A DNA stretch of 64,000 nt from Yponomeuta sedellus (lineage: Eukaryota > Arthropoda > Insecta > Lepidoptera > Yponomeutidae), in contig OW203721.1 in the NCBI GenBank assembly GCA_934045075.1, positions 13,734,678 to 13,798,677 on the forward strand. Reading direction: 5' to 3'. This document shows, piece by piece, positions 1-12,698 of the stretch; the stretch's first letter is position 1; every line of letters starts with the position of its first letter. The notes below the pieces were generated by a model, which was given only the letters and a program-made list of their open reading frames with translations, was not told where the DNA came from and searched no databases. Position numbers and translations under genes: made by a program.

Positions 1-549
1 AGAGTCAAATAGCGGATTGGGCATGCCAGTGGGACCACGGTTAAGAAGGGGCGCAATGCAAAGCGAACGTGTGGCGCGTCGAGTAATCATCTGTGTCTGA
101 ATATATATACTATGAGACAGTGTGAACTGGGGTTGGAATGCATTCTTTTTTTTAACATGGCAACACCAAACATTGCTGCGCGTCCATGTCAAGTGTCTCA
201 TCTGTGCAGCAAGGATCAATATAAATTAAAAATGCGAAATCCTCACATAAAATAGTTTTATATAGCAACGATCAGTGATCCGGGTGCAGAATAAATACAT
301 CTAGCCGAGTTCCAGTGCGAAGCGCGTCAGCACTTTCTCGAGCTTTGCCCTTCGTTTCTCGGAATACATGCTTTTGGAGAAATGACGGGGGTGTCCTTTA
401 TCTGCAACAAAGTGAAGTGTCGGTTGTAAAGTGACGAGATCGACCGTGCGAACAGTTGGCGCAGCATGTAGTGGGACTTGTAGTGTGTTTTGAAGCTTGC
501 GGCGGCATCGTGTGGGCGTTGTTAACAGTTCGTGTGTTATTATGGTGAG
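1..549 (+). promoter_or_regulatory. Eph upstream region / presumed 5' UTR
   Basis: Non-coding stretch ahead of the Eph start codon. It becomes GC-richer towards the gene. A TATA-like AT run lies near 100-112, but no transcription start can be fixed from sequence. An ATG at 542 opens a three-codon reading frame (542-553) whose TGA overlaps the first Eph ATG at 550, so translation of Eph could involve leaky scanning or reinitiation. Its role as promoter is inferred from position only. Confidence 0.3.
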
Positions 550-3500
550 ATGATGTGGGGGTTCGCGGTGGTAGCGGCCGTGCTGCTTGCGGCGTTGGGC
601 GCCCGTGGAGAGCAGGTACTGCTGCTGGATACGACCACGGAGTCGACGCTCGGCTGGACCAGGTTTCCTTACGGCCCGCAGGCCAGCACGCCCGGCTGGC
701 TCGAGGAGTCATACACCAACTTTGAGAAGCAAATCAACTGGCGCTCTTACGTCGTCTGCGACGTCGCGCACCATAACGTTAACAACTGGCTCTGGACACC
801 TTTCATTGAAAGGCGAAACGCTAACCGCATTTACATTGAAATTAAATTCACCATAAGGGACTGTTCTTTATTTCCTGGCAATGCGCTAAGCTGCAAAGAG
901 ACTTTCAGTTTGCTGTACTACGAGTTCGACGTGGCGACGCGCGAGCAGCCACCCTGGGAGCCTGAGAGCTACAAGCTGGTTGGCCGCATTGCAGCTGGTG
1001 AGGGTCGCTTTAATACCAACTCTGAGGTTGATATCAACACTGAAGTCAAGAGTATAGCTGTCACTAAGAGAGGAGTCTACTTTGCCTTCAGAGACCAGGG
1101 TGCATGCATCTCTATATTAGCTGTCAAGGTTTATTATATCACTTGCCCTGAGACCACTATTAACTTTGCTAGATTCCCAGCCACACCTACAGGAAGAGAA
1201 GTGACTGTTATAGAACAAGCTAATGGCACCTGTGTGGAGAATGCAGAAACAGCTACAGGTGAGACCGCACCAGTATATCTTTGCAAGGGAGATGGCAAAT
1301 GGACCTTACCAAGTGGCTCTTGCAAATGCCGAGCTGGTTTCGAACCAGATCATCAAAACCAAGTCTGCAATGAATGCTCACCAGGCAAATTTAAGTCCCA
1401 CACTGGTGATGATCCCTGTACTCCTTGTCCTGACTACTCAGAAACCACAGCTTATGCTGCTGCAGAATGTAAATGTATTCCAGGCTTTTTTAGAGCTAAG
1501 AAAGATCCTAAAAACACACCATGCACTCAACCACCATCAGCTCCTGATAATTTGACTGTGACCTTTGCTGATCAATTCTCTATTGCACTGGCTTGGCAAC
1601 CACCACATAAAACTGGTGGTCGCAGTGATATCACCTATAGAGTCCACTGTTCCAACTGTGGCCCAAATGTAGAGTATCGACCAGCTTCAAGTGGCCTCAA
1701 TACAACAAGAATTACAATAATGGGCTTGGATCCAGTAACAGAATATAAGTTTCAAGTATTCTCTGAAAATGGGGTGACTGAGTTAACAGGGGAACCTCCA
1801 AAGAAAGTAGAAATTACTGCAGTTACTGAAGCCACAGTTGTAAGTGTTGTAACTAAACTTAAAGTTCTAAGTGCTGAAAGTGATAAGCTATCCCTAGCTT
1901 GGAGCCCACCACCCCTAGATTCTACGGATCCAGATGACACAATAGAAAGTTACGAAGTGAAATGCTTCCCTAAAGATAATTTGGAAAAAAGTGCGAATGC
2001 CACTTTGAAAATTACTAAAGAACCTCACATAATAATTACTGGGTTGAAGAGAGACACTGAGTATGGTATCAGAGTGAGAGCGAAGATGAAACGTGGGTGG
2101 GGAGAGTTCAGTGGTATCGTTTATACTCGTACTGCCTCTCCAGAAACATCTTTTGTTGGAGAGGAGGAAGGCGCTCAAGTGAGACTGGTCGCTGGAGTAA
2201 TGGTTGCTGTGGTCGTATTGTCGGTGGTTGCAATCATAGCAACTGTTTTATTCCTTCGTTCTCGTGCTGATGATGAATGTGACAAGAAACAACCAAATGA
2301 CTGCAATGCATTAAATTATAGAAATGGAGAAGTTTATACAGGCCCTGAACGACCAGCAAAGACTAGTAGCAATGCTACAACACCCTTGTTTGCTGGAACT
2401 GGCTCTCGAACTTACATTGACCCTCATACATATGAAGATCCTAATCAAGCAGTTAGGGAATTCGCGCGCGAAATCGACGCTTCTTGTATTACAATAGAAG
2501 CTATTATCGGTGGCGGAGAATTCGGTGACGTGTGCCGGGGCAAGTTGAAGCTGCCAGCCACATGCGGTCAAGAAATTGACGTAGCAATAAAGACTCTGAA
2601 ACCAGGTTCCACAGAACGCGCTCGCCGTGACTTCCTCGCCGAAGCGTCGATTATGGGACAATTTGAGCACCCCAATGTGATATTCCTACAAGGTGTCGTC
2701 ACCAAATGTAACCCTATAATGATCATAACAGAATTTATGGAAAATGGATCCTTGGATACATTCCTGCGCGCCAATGATGGCAAGTTCCGCGTCCTACAGC
2801 TAGTTGGTATGCTGCGTGGTATTGCTACTGGTATGCAGTATTTATCAGAGATGAACTACATCCATCGAGACTTAGCGGCCAGAAATGTGCTAGTGAACTC
2901 ACAGCTCGTTTGTAAGATCGCCGATTTCGGTCTTTCTCGTGAGATTGAATCGACAGCAGATGGAGCATATACTACTCGTGGCGGCAAGATCCCAGTGCGA
3001 TGGACTGCCCCCGAAGCGATTGCTTTCAGGAAGTTCACCTCGGCTAGCGATGTTTGGTCCATGGGCATTGTCTGCTGGGAAGTGATGAGCTTTGGAGAAA
3101 GGCCATATTGGAACTGGAGCAACCAAGACGTAATAAAGTCAATAGAAAAGGGGTATAGGCTGCCCGCCCCTATGGATTGTCCTGAAGCAGTGTATCAGCT
3201 AATGCTGGACTGCTGGCAAAAGGAGCGCACACACCGTCCTACATTTTCCAGCATTGTAAAGACTTTGGACAAGCTTATCCGATGTCCCGACACATTGAGG
3301 AAGATTGCTCAGAACCGATCAGCTGATCCGTTAGCTGGAGATACGCCTGATATGATCCAGTTCGCGACAGTCGAGGAGTGGCTGGAATGCATTAAAATGT
3401 CTCGCTACATAGAAAAGTTTCGAGCAGCTGGAGTAACAGACATGGATGCCGTTGTCGATTTGACTGTGCATCAGTTAGCCTCTCTTGGTGTTACCCTGGT

Positions 3501-3585
3501 TGGTCACCAAAAGAAAATTATGAATAGCGTGCAAAGTATGCGCGCGCAGATCCGAGTGAGTGGTCCTTACGGATTTCTTGTGTGA
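550..3585 (+). CDS. Eph: Eph receptor tyrosine kinase, intronless
   Basis: A 1,011-aa receptor tyrosine kinase that binds membrane-anchored ephrins and signals at cell contacts such as axon guidance boundaries. Start: the first in-frame ATG pair (550, 553); codons upstream back to 532 have no ATG. Seen in order: signal peptide (about 1-20), ephrin-binding domain (about 21-195), Cys-rich TNFR/EGF-like part (about 195-330), two fibronectin III domains (about 330-430 and 434-531), TM helix (about 545-571), juxtamembrane paired tyrosines in a YIDPHTYEDP motif (about 622-631), kinase (about 650-911) with GGGEFG loop, VAIK lysine near 681, HRDLAARN near 772, DFG near 792 and an APE motif, SAM domain (about 940-1001) and a hydrophobic GFLV end that could bind PDZ domains. 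All catalytic motifs are intact. Oddity: animal Eph genes normally have many introns, and here the whole coding region is one exon. It could be a functional retrocopy or a case of lineage intron loss. Confidence 0.95.
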   Translation: MMWGFAVVAAVLLAALGARGEQVLLLDTTTESTLGWTRFPYGPQASTPGWLEESYTNFEKQINWRSYVVCDVAHHNVNNWLWTPFIERRNANRIYIEIKFTIRDCSLFPGNALSCKETFSLLYYEFDVATREQPPWEPESYKLVGRIAAGEGRFNTNSEVDINTEVKSIAVTKRGVYFAFRDQGACISILAVKVYYITCPETTINFARFPATPTGREVTVIEQANGTCVENAETATGETAPVYLCKGDGKWTLPSGSCKCRAGFEPDHQNQVCNECSPGKFKSHTGDDPCTPCPDYSETTAYAAAECKCIPGFFRAKKDPKNTPCTQPPSAPDNLTVTFADQFSIALAWQPPHKTGGRSDITYRVHCSNCGPNVEYRPASSGLNTTRITIMGLDPVTEYKFQVFSENGVTELTGEPPKKVEITAVTEATVVSVVTKLKVLSAESDKLSLAWSPPPLDSTDPDDTIESYEVKCFPKDNLEKSANATLKITKEPHIIITGLKRDTEYGIRVRAKMKRGWGEFSGIVYTRTASPETSFVGEEEGAQVRLVAGVMVAVVVLSVVAIIATVLFLRSRADDECDKKQPNDCNALNYRNGEVYTGPERPAKTSSNATTPLFAGTGSRTYIDPHTYEDPNQAVREFAREIDASCITIEAIIGGGEFGDVCRGKLKLPATCGQEIDVAIKTLKPGSTERARRDFLAEASIMGQFEHPNVIFLQGVVTKCNPIMIITEFMENGSLDTFLRANDGKFRVLQLVGMLRGIATGMQYLSEMNYIHRDLAARNVLVNSQLVCKIADFGLSREIESTADGAYTTRGGKIPVRWTAPEAIAFRKFTSASDVWSMGIVCWEVMSFGERPYWNWSNQDVIKSIEKGYRLPAPMDCPEAVYQLMLDCWQKERTHRPTFSSIVKTLDKLIRCPDTLRKIAQNRSADPLAGDTPDMIQFATVEEWLECIKMSRYIEKFRAAGVTDMDAVVDLTVHQLASLGVTLVGHQKKIMNSVQSMRAQIRVSGPYGFLV

Positions 3586-6500
3586 CTCGAAAGTGTAAAT
3601 TACATGTGATGGATTTTGAGGGAAAAGAAAAAGGTATCAGTGAAGTGTTGTCGTACAGTGCGCAGCTTAATTGTATTGATGAAAAGAAGTATTTTGTATA
3701 TTTTTCTAAGAACTGTCCTAGGTTTAAAGAAAACGGAATAAGTGGATGATAATGAAAGATTTTTGTCATACCTAGAAGGTAGATAAGTAAGGGTAATCAA
3801 TTTGCTGTTTATATTTTTTTCTTTGATATATCTCGTTTTAAGTTATGTTGTACCTAATTTTGAAAGTTTTCCTAGACAATTTTAGGCAGCTTATGTGTTG
3901 TATATCGGCCTAATTTCGTGTCCATGATAGTACATACTACCGTCTCTCTATTATACAACGAACTGGGCCATAATCATAACCGAAGTGATACATTTAATTT
4001 ACATTTATAACTAAAACAAGATTATGGTTTCCAGCTTATAGCAGCTTGTGTTGGTGAAAAAACTACACAAACAAGTATAAATATTTATCAGCTGTTTTTA
4101 ACGAACAATCATTCAATTTTATAAGTCAATTTTTTTTCTATATAATGGTAATCTGTGGTTAGTTCGGTATTAAAACCGCTGCTAGATAAGGTTTCTACTA
4201 ACTTTAATTTACTTCCCATTGATGAATTGCAATGACTGATGCTCGATAATTGTGATTATTTGTGTAATTTTGTAGTTAGTACCTACTTGTAGTAAATTTT
4301 GATTTACTTTGTCTACAATCTTTTGGAACTGTGTTATAAAACTTTCTGTACAGATGTTATTTGAACACCTTTAATTGCTTTAGAGGGTTTATTCTTCTCA
4401 TCAACATTTTCATGTTGGGTTGTCTAACCACTCAGAAAGTGAAAAATATATTATTCACTAGTTTATTTTATTTAGACAATGCTATAAACATTGTAAATCA
4501 GTTTGTTAGCTTAATACTCAAAGTGCATTTATGTAAGTTATTTCATATAGAAAAAAAAAACTTTTCTTCTAATCAGAGTGCTTGCCTAACATTGTGCGCT
4601 AAGTAGAATCGTGCCAAAGGTATGACAAGATTCTGTATCACTACAATTTGTTGATGAGTCGAAGACCCCCTCAAATTATACCAGAGCTTTCTACAACATT
4701 CTGTATTTAATAAGAAAAAAATAGATCTCGAAAGTTCAAGTGGATACTGTATTGCGATCTAGGTAGCTAATGATAATGTAATAAGTTTTTACTTGGTTTT
4801 TTAAAACAAACGCGAAATCTATATTGTACTTCGAATGTTTATGTTTTTATCCATAAAGTTATATAAAAACTAATTAATATTTTGTTAGTGGACCACTAAT
4901 TTCTGTCTTTGTGCCAAAACTCGGGGACGCCCGTGACATACGCGCGGACAAGAAATGATGCCATAAAAATGTTCACAAGAAATAAGTCCACAAGAATGCG
5001 TATTTGGGATATTAAAAAACATTGTGAAGATTGAACTTAAAAAATGTACTTAATTAATTTTTAACTGTCACAAATTTGCATTTATTTTTGAGAATTTGTT
5101 TTACCCTCATATTTATCAATTGAATGTATCTTAACTTTTACGATGCATGTTGATGTAAATAAAAGGCTGACCCTATTATGTTTGTAATCTAAATAATTTG
5201 CTTTAGGTGATAGTAATTTTGATGCAGTGCGAACAAATTATTTAGTAATATAAGATGACGTAGTTTTAAGAGCTTTGCGTTACATAATAATTGCTTGTGA
5301 TGTGATAAGAATTCAAGTTACTTAATGGCAGAGTTATGTTTATACCTGGAGCTACATTCAGCTAGTGTTGTCACAATTGAAATTTAATGTTCTTTGTCAC
5401 TAACATGAGTTAAGCGTTACAATTGCGGCTTCCTTGATTTTGGAGGCAAGTAGCTACTAAGGTCTTAGTGAAAAACTCCAGTTAGATTAAAGAAAAGCCT
5501 GTACAACGATTACAATCCCAGTTTTAATACTCTATCGCCATAAAAAAATCATACGAATATGATTTGCGAATAGGCCTGTGATTTGCAGTTTCCGTCTCAA
5601 ATTTGCGTTGCGAATGATTGTAGGTACACTTAATCTAATTTATTGCATCGTAAGGTACCAATCCCATTTCATTAACGTTTTATTTTGTCTGTGTCGTCTT
5701 GCTTGTATATATAATTATGTCATCATTGTCACTCCGATTCGTTTTTCCCGCTGCGCGCCCACCTAACATCTTGAGAACACAATTTACAGAATATTTTAAT
5801 AATTTCGTAGCATTTATACCAAGTATTTAACCGCATGTCAAATGAGTTCCTTTTTATAACTGATTATATGCTGACAGCACAGTTCAAGCACTTTTTTGTT
5901 CCATTAATAGTTGTAAATGTAAAAATGATAGTGTTCTTTGTTCGTTTTTAAGTGTTTTTAAATGTTTTGGTGCAGTAAAATACCGTATTATTTATATGTA
6001 ATTAAATTACTTACATTTCAACATACTTATGGGTCGATGTGAGTGGCACAAAATAGAAATCGCTTTAAAAGCCTTTCGTTTCTCAATTCTTAGCATAACA
6101 TAGATACTTACGCTGTAGGAAAATTCGACCATATCTTGTATAATATTTTCAGTTTTTTTTATTCGTCACAAAACACAGATACTTTAAAATATGCTCTTGT
6201 CATTTTAATACCACTCTTTGCTCCATAACATTGCCGACTATGTACTCGTAAAAAGCAAAGCATGCCTACAGGTTTATTTTTATTCTCGTTATGTTTCTAT
6301 AGTTTTAAACGTTCAGTCAACATTATACATTATTTCTATTGTTATTACAGTCATCAGACCGTGTATTTCTGAGGCGCCTAGTTCAGTGAAGAAACAATTA
6401 GCTACAGTACTGAACCTAATCTTAGCAGTTCCACAATTTTTATTAAAATATTTAATAATAATAAATTTTTGTTGCGTTAGCCTAACATCACACCCAGTAA

Positions 6501-6655
6501 AATCGTTGTTGTGTAATCCCGATTAAGATTTATTGCAAATTAGCTATATCTACAATTTCTAATAAGTCGAACATTCCAACTCCTTTGTACTTTAATTGTG
6601 GAATACAGAGGAGCACTGTGGTGTGACGTAGCGAAACAATCGAATTTATATCAAT
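3586..6655. other. Eph 3' UTR and AT-rich intergenic DNA
   Basis: About 3 kb of AT-rich sequence after the Eph stop codon. Several AATAAA-like signals occur (for example near 5158), any of which could end the Eph transcript. The small open frames here lack recognisable domains and have the composition of AT-rich filler. No RNA gene or clear repeat was recognised. Confidence 0.5.
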
Positions 6656-6656
6656 A

Positions 6657-6826
6657 CTAGCTTGTTGCCCCGCGGTGGGAATAAGATATTTTTCCGTAGT
6701 AAAACAGCCTATGTGATACAGGGTGTCAGCTAATTCCATACCAAATATACCAAATTTCATTAAAATCGCCAAGCCGTTTAGACGTAAACAAGTAACAAAC
6801 CCCTTTATAATATTAGTGTGATGTGA
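6657..6826 (+). mobile_element. RTE-type LINE 3'-end fragment
   Basis: The stretch starts with the 'tactagctt...gccccgcggt' type sequence and ends with 'tttataatattagtgtgat'. The same body occurs at 16113-16316 and 53803-53990, with the shared words 'cagggtgtcagct' and 'ttaaaatcg'. This is the look of 5'-truncated RTE retrotransposon tails or SINEs using them. No coding part is left. Family assignment comes from my memory of such repeats. Confidence 0.6.
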
Positions 6827-8277
6827 TTAAATCGATATAATTTGCGAATTAACTTCATCGCTAAATTAAACTAATACACAGTTTGTAGTACACTAAAAAG
6901 GGGCTCCATGAGGTTTACTAGCGCTAACAATGGAAACACATAAGTGGTATCTTCATTACATAATTATATTTTTTGCAAAAATGCCAGACCGCTCTCCCAA
7001 TCATGCTAAAAGTAATTTTAGGACCCACCACGGACCTAGGACAACGGACCTGGAATTATATAACTAGCATTCATGCCAAAAACGGACGTTTTTGGTAGTT
7101 TTTGCGTCAGGTTCACGGCCATGGGTCCTAAAATCACTATTGGCATTATTTCAATCTTGTACAGACGCTTGCACGATCTGAAAAAAAGATATGATGTTTA
7201 CCTTTGGTGGCGCTCGTGTTACTCTATGGAGCCCCTTACCGACAGTCCGCGGTTTCTGTTTGTATGCGCTTTGGTCAAGTGACATTTGTTATCCGAAGAT
7301 TAATAGTTTGGTAGTACATGAAAAACGGTGGTAAGGGTGGTCACTAGATTCTTCAATATATTGTTTTATCAATTATATGTACCTAGCCAAGGAGAAAGCA
7401 AACCAATATAGTTAATAAACTAAATGGATTTAGGTAATTTTGATTCGCTGTTCGCTGCCTTATTTTCGCATGGCACTAAACCAAATAAATATTAATAACA
7501 CCCTCAGCAAAAACACTTTAGAATGCACCAAACAGAAAATCTTAGGTTATCTCTTAGCGAGTATTATTGAAGCAGTTTTGACATAAGGGTGGGTCGTGGG
7601 CATAGAACACCCATACCCGTCGTCGTGGGTCACTTAGTTAAACCCTGAGTAGCTTTGACAGATTTGCCATCTATTTACCCTAAACGTCTTGGCTCAATTT
7701 GTCAAATGAGATGTCTAATGATTCAGATCAGCGTCTGCATCGATACAGGCCTAATTACTTATAAAATATTACAGCAGAAAACAAGGATTTTCTCCTTTGT
7801 AAGTCTGACTTTTCTAGTATTCTTATTTCCATTGGACTCAAAAAGACTCGACCCACAAGCTTATTGTAAAATAAACAATGTGGTCATTTCAAATAGAGAA
7901 GCAATGAAACCTTGTAAAGGAGGCTTCAACTCATTTTTGCAATTATTGTCAAGTTGTTTACTGATGTACCGATTCTGAAAAATAAGCTTTTATTAACAAC
8001 AAAAAAAAATCACATACTAATATATTATAATGATAAAACCCAACTCTGTCATCATAATAATAATAACTTTTATTGCACTTAAATAAGTTTGTAATACTGC
8101 GGACTTAATGCCTTAAGCGTATATTTCTCTTTTCGAGCTTTCTGGTAATAATTTCTGGAATCCGCGGACAGATATACAGATGTACTGACATGGCGAAACT
8201 ATGAGAGTTCCTAGTTAACAGTACCCTAAAAACGACAAACACAATCTTGAAATAATAAATTTTAATTAATACTTGAG
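6827..8277. other. Intergenic, with one small fold-back
   Basis: No gene was recognised. An inverted pair TTTTAGGACCCA / TGGGTCCTAAAA (7016-7027 and 7123-7134) encloses a second small hairpin 'gccaaaaacg...tttttggt' (about 7076-7098), suggesting a decayed fold-back element. The rest is AT-rich with no visible structure. Confidence 0.4.
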
Positions 8278-8470
8278 CCTATTACTTACATAGTTTTTCA
8301 ATAGAATTAAGTAATCACGACAGTGGTTGATATTTGCCTCAATTTGGCAGTCTACAAACCAATAACAGTACAATGTCATTTCAGGGGTATAACCTGCGCA
8401 AATTAAATAGGCATCTCTTGCCAAGAAGATAGAATCGCGAGAGGCACCGAGTTAAGTAGCACGATAGCTT
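8278..8470 (-). mobile_element. Truncated MITE (same family as in BTB introns)
   Basis: In reverse orientation this stretch matches the right part of the repeats at 35206-35495 and 39726-40016. Shared parts are the end 'tagtttttcaatag', the middle 'ggggtataacc' and 'gagaggcaccg'-like sequence. One end is missing, so this is a truncated copy. Confidence 0.65.
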
Positions 8471-8852
8471 GAATGAAAAAACCATTACCGAACTAATTTG
8501 ACACTATTTAACAACTATGCATTTTAGAGACTCACCCCCTTGCTGCTTTTTTTCAAATAACCATCCAATTTTTATTAGCCAAACGATAGTCCTTCTCTTA
8601 AGGATCGTATACAATACTTGAGAACAATATAGTAGCAACAACATACCAGAAAAGTAAGAACTTGAAAAAAAATGGTCCATGTTTTTTGCGAGAGCATACA
8701 GAACATAGTACAACAATTTTCCATTTGACTCCTTATTGTCAGAACCGTTCAAACACAGCCTACAAATATTTTTTGCATCGTACCAACGGGTCTGTATCCA
8801 TTATCTCCGCCCAGCCGCCCTATTATGTAACGGTCCACTATTGGGTTGTCCA

Positions 8853-9074
8853 GGGGCATTATTACGTAAGTATCCACTGAGTTGCGTGACGTTGATTTTT
8901 CCTTTTTTTAAGCTACTCCGGCTGTCAAATGCATACATTTTTTGACACTTAGGAGTCGTCTAAATGCTTCACTCGATAGAGTGAAGTGCTACCTAATTTG
9001 ACAGCTGGAGTAGCTTAAAAATAATAGAACTCGGTTTCACTCAACCCAATGGATACTTACATTATTGATCCCCC
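8853..9074. mobile_element. Fold-back MITE, copy 1
   Basis: The first and last roughly 85 bases are imperfect inverted repeats. The left part has 'acgtaagtatccactgag...agctactccggctgtcaaat' and the reverse complement of the right part gives 'atgtaagtatccattggg...agctactccagctgtcaaat'. Related copies without the second half lie at 28146-28302 and 32646-32804. There is no coding capacity and no clear target duplication. Confidence 0.75.
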
Positions 9075-9375
9075 GATGTATCAATTATAGTTATTATTGC
9101 CATGCGAAAAAAAGTACTTTGCCCAAACCAGATAGCCAAGATAACGAAGCTATCTTTTTGATCTACTCAAACTAATAAAATCCCTACTAGTTTAAATTTT
9201 AAATGGACAAGCAATATATTATTGGCGCATTTTTAATGGTAAATAAAAACATGGGGAACTTTAAACCATATGACACCATGTGTACCACATGAAGCAATAA
9301 ACGAACTTGAACTTGGACTAAAAAGCTCTACGGAGTGTTGTCAACATTCTTTCAGTGATTCTAATAATCTTCTTA

Positions 9376-9718
9376 TAATATAAAAATGAATCTCTGAATG
9401 TGTTGTTAAGCGCAAATCTCGAGATCAGCTGAACCGATTTCGCTAATTATTTTTTTAGAATATTCCTTGAAGTACGAGGATGGTTCTTAAGGAGAGAAAA
9501 ATAAAAAAAAATAAGAATCGACTGTTAGGAGGTACGAAGTTCGCTCGGTCAGCTAATTATGTAAAAATTTCGTGTCATAATGCTTGTTATTGTTACCGAA
9601 CCCCTGCGAAACGGTTATACCGATTTTTATGATTTTTTGTTAATATTTGGTAAGTCTGAGAATAGGTAGCAGGCTAAATAACATGGCAAAACAACGTTAG
9701 CGGGGTCAGCTAGTTATA
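9376..9718 (-). mobile_element. Two abutting RTE-type LINE 3' ends
   Basis: Reverse complement reads 'tagctgaccgagcgaacttcgta...cagtcgattctta...', the same repeat as 54341-54533 (+). A second, diverged unit starting 'actagctgaccccgc' follows immediately (about 9560-9718). Both are short non-coding tails, so two insertions, or one into the other, are likely. Confidence 0.65.
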
Positions 9719-12240
9719 ATATTAGATATTATTTGACAGATGTGACCATTCTTGGGTGAAACTCGTGTTTTATTTTGTCACTTAATCTTAGCATAAAGCC
9801 AAAAACATCCACACTGAAACCCATAAGTATGTTGCTAGACAATAATTTAGCCATTGCAATTATTTATTCGAAAACTGCAATAGATAAACAACAAAATGAT
9901 AGCATGTATTTTCAAACTCAAAACACAAAACGAATAGAATGTGTACCCAAAGTCCAAATAGGTCCGATGCCTGCCAATGTAATATGTACATACATTAATA
10001 TTATAGTTTTAAACGAGCAATTTCAAAATCTAGAATCAGCAGCATATTACTTACTTTTTTTACCTATTTTTCAATGTACACTATCAATCACACTATGAGC
10101 CATTCTAAACAAATAGTGAACGTTTCTTTCAAAATAGGTAGCTAGTTATAGGTAGATAAGATTTTTGATACCTACATTGGAAATATTGAGGCAAGGTGGT
10201 ATATGTAATAGTAAAAATAAATTTTATTGTTCCACTCTCATAGATTTTAACTGAAGAAGTAGTGACAAAATGCAGCTTTTAAGAAACGGGAGTTCAATTG
10301 ATATATAAATAGAAAAAATCAGGCGGGAAAATACTGTGTCTGTGTTTGTAGGATAAAATAATATTTACTATGTGATCAAGTAAAATATGTAATATTTATA
10401 TTATTATCTGGATGTATGTACCTAAATGTTTTTGAGATTGTAATAAAAGATATTCCGATAAGAATCTGTTCGCCAAAAGCAATAATTACGCCTCTTGTAT
10501 ACAAGTGCACAGTGATACACTATGCAACAGTTAACAATCGTACAGTTTTATTGATTTTATTTTAATTTTGTGCCGTTTGCGGAGCATTTCGAATTTTTAG
10601 AAACTACAAATACATATAAGTACTTAAAGGTAATTCTAAATTCTGTGTTTTGTTTTCATCTTGGACTGTGCAATGCCTTATTTCAGTTTCTAAAAATAAT
10701 AATGCTCGTCAAATTTTACGATGTAGTGTAGAGTTCGCAATACGTTATTTGGGCATCGTGTTAATTTCAATTTTATATTTTGTAAGTAGGTAACATTAAT
10801 AGGTTGTTACTGAAAACGTTACTTACAAAATGAATGTTATTTGTCTCGTAATCCATGAACGTTGTCCTTGCAAGGACAGTGAATTTTTATTATTATCCAT
10901 TCACAAAACGACGTACATTTTGCCTTTATTTATTGCCATTAATTGTATTGAAGTCTTCCATTCCAACTACCTGTGAACTGTGCTCTACGTCAGCACCACA
11001 TCTAATACCCTTAACATAACTACTCGTTTTTAACTGGCTCCTAATAAAACATGATTGATCTTTATTTATGCTCCGTGACGTTTTTGTACTTTTAAATCAG
11101 TATTGTTCTACAAGCTACCGTAGTTTTTTATGGGAATGTAGAATTCTGGATACACGACTTTGCTTCCATACACTACATTAATTTTATGACTTTCAAAGGC
11201 CCCCATGAACCGATTCCCATACAAACGTAGTTTGGTTTTATTTTACAATCGATATACTGAATCTCAATGATACTAACAATGTGTTTGTACGCCACGAGGT
11301 TAGATCGCTTTGAATTGAGAGTATATCTACGAATAAAAAATAAATTAGTGCCTCATGTCATGAGCCTTCATACAAACTTGTTAAAAAGCTCTAATTTTTT
11401 TAATTATATTATGTAAAATTCTTAATACGCTCAAACCTCTGTTTGTCCTCTGAGCATGTTGATAATGTTTCATTGCAATTCAGCTTGTCGTTTGAAAGTT
11501 AAAACCAAAGTACGCTTGTATGGGAATCGCGTCACGAGAGACCGTCTTAAGAGAGCTCAGCGCGAGTGGATTCCAATACAAAGTAGTTTGGTACCACAAA
11601 CGACATACCGGATAGCAATAAAACTGTGCCAGTATGTTTCAGTCAACCCGTATTTGTTTAGTAATGTATATAGGCCTGTCTCGGGTACGCCACTTCAGTG
11701 CTCGGTTACACATTCAGCCACTTCCAGCGATCAGCCAATATGTTACGTAGATGACACTAGTAAAGGTTTAACTGTATTTATTAAAACTGCGAATAAAAAA
11801 CTTAAAATAATATATGTAAACTACATTTGTATGGAAAAATTCTCTAAGTCTTAATAGGCTCTCCGTTACATACACACCAGGTATTTTTGAAAAAAAATAT
11901 GTCGTGTGTATCTATGGACTTACAAGGCTTAATCTAATGTAAACTACATTTATATGGAAACTTTCACTTGGCAGCCTTAATATAATTCATTGGACAGTGA
12001 GAGTTGAATGGTTCGATTACAGAATGGTTATTTTTTGTTCACGAGTAGGACAGTCGCTTCAGTTACAATACCAAAAGTGACACGGTGCATAATTTTACGT
12101 ATTAAGTATACACAATTTTACAAAGGAAAATCAAAATATAGAACCGTAGTAACACCAAGCATAGCCTAAACTAAATGTAATTCATAGAGTGATGTTAGGG
12201 TTTATTTTATTTACCTAATAAGTTAATAGATTATTTATTA
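9719..12240. other. Intergenic, no supported gene
   Basis: AT-rich sequence. A 132-codon open frame at 11456-11854 (+) has no domain that I recognise and no codon signature of a gene. No RNA gene was seen. Confidence 0.4.
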
Positions 12241-12698
12241 ACCGCAGGAGCGAATGTGAAGTCTTTTTTCAAATCAATTTTGTGAATACAGGGGTTGTTT
12301 TTTTTTGGTTTTCTTAAATCCAACTTTGAAACGTACTATGCTCGAATGTATAGTTTTATTCAGTGAGTGATGAAAACGATAGGTTGTATACGTTGGTATA
12401 GTCAGGATTAGAGAATGAGGCCGGAAAAAAGGTTCTCGCTTAACGAAACCTCATACATTTTTTTCAGTTATTTACTGTACCTATAGCCTGCATATAGCCT
12501 GAGTTTATTGTAAATTATTTCAATAAACATAATACCTTCCCACTTTTTTCTAATTTTAAGGTCTCGTCATTTAAGGTCATTCTCTGTATATCACTATATA
12601 GTCACGATAACACCAGATAGTGCACTTCCGACCTACGAAAAAAATGTCCGGGAAAGATTAAAATGTTTCGTAATTTACCCACTTTTCGCTCCTGCGGT
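12241..12698. mobile_element. Terminal-inverted-repeat element, non-coding
   Basis: Begins ACCGCAGGAGCGAA and ends with the exact reverse complement TTCGCTCCTGCGGT (12685-12698). The inner part is AT-rich with no transposase frame. The flanks are AT-rich, so target duplication cannot be judged. Probably a MITE of a DNA transposon; family unknown. Confidence 0.6.

Noticed and set aside
11456..11854. 132-codon open frame on the plus strand
   Set aside because: No recognisable domain, AT-rich filler codons, no splice or neighbour support.
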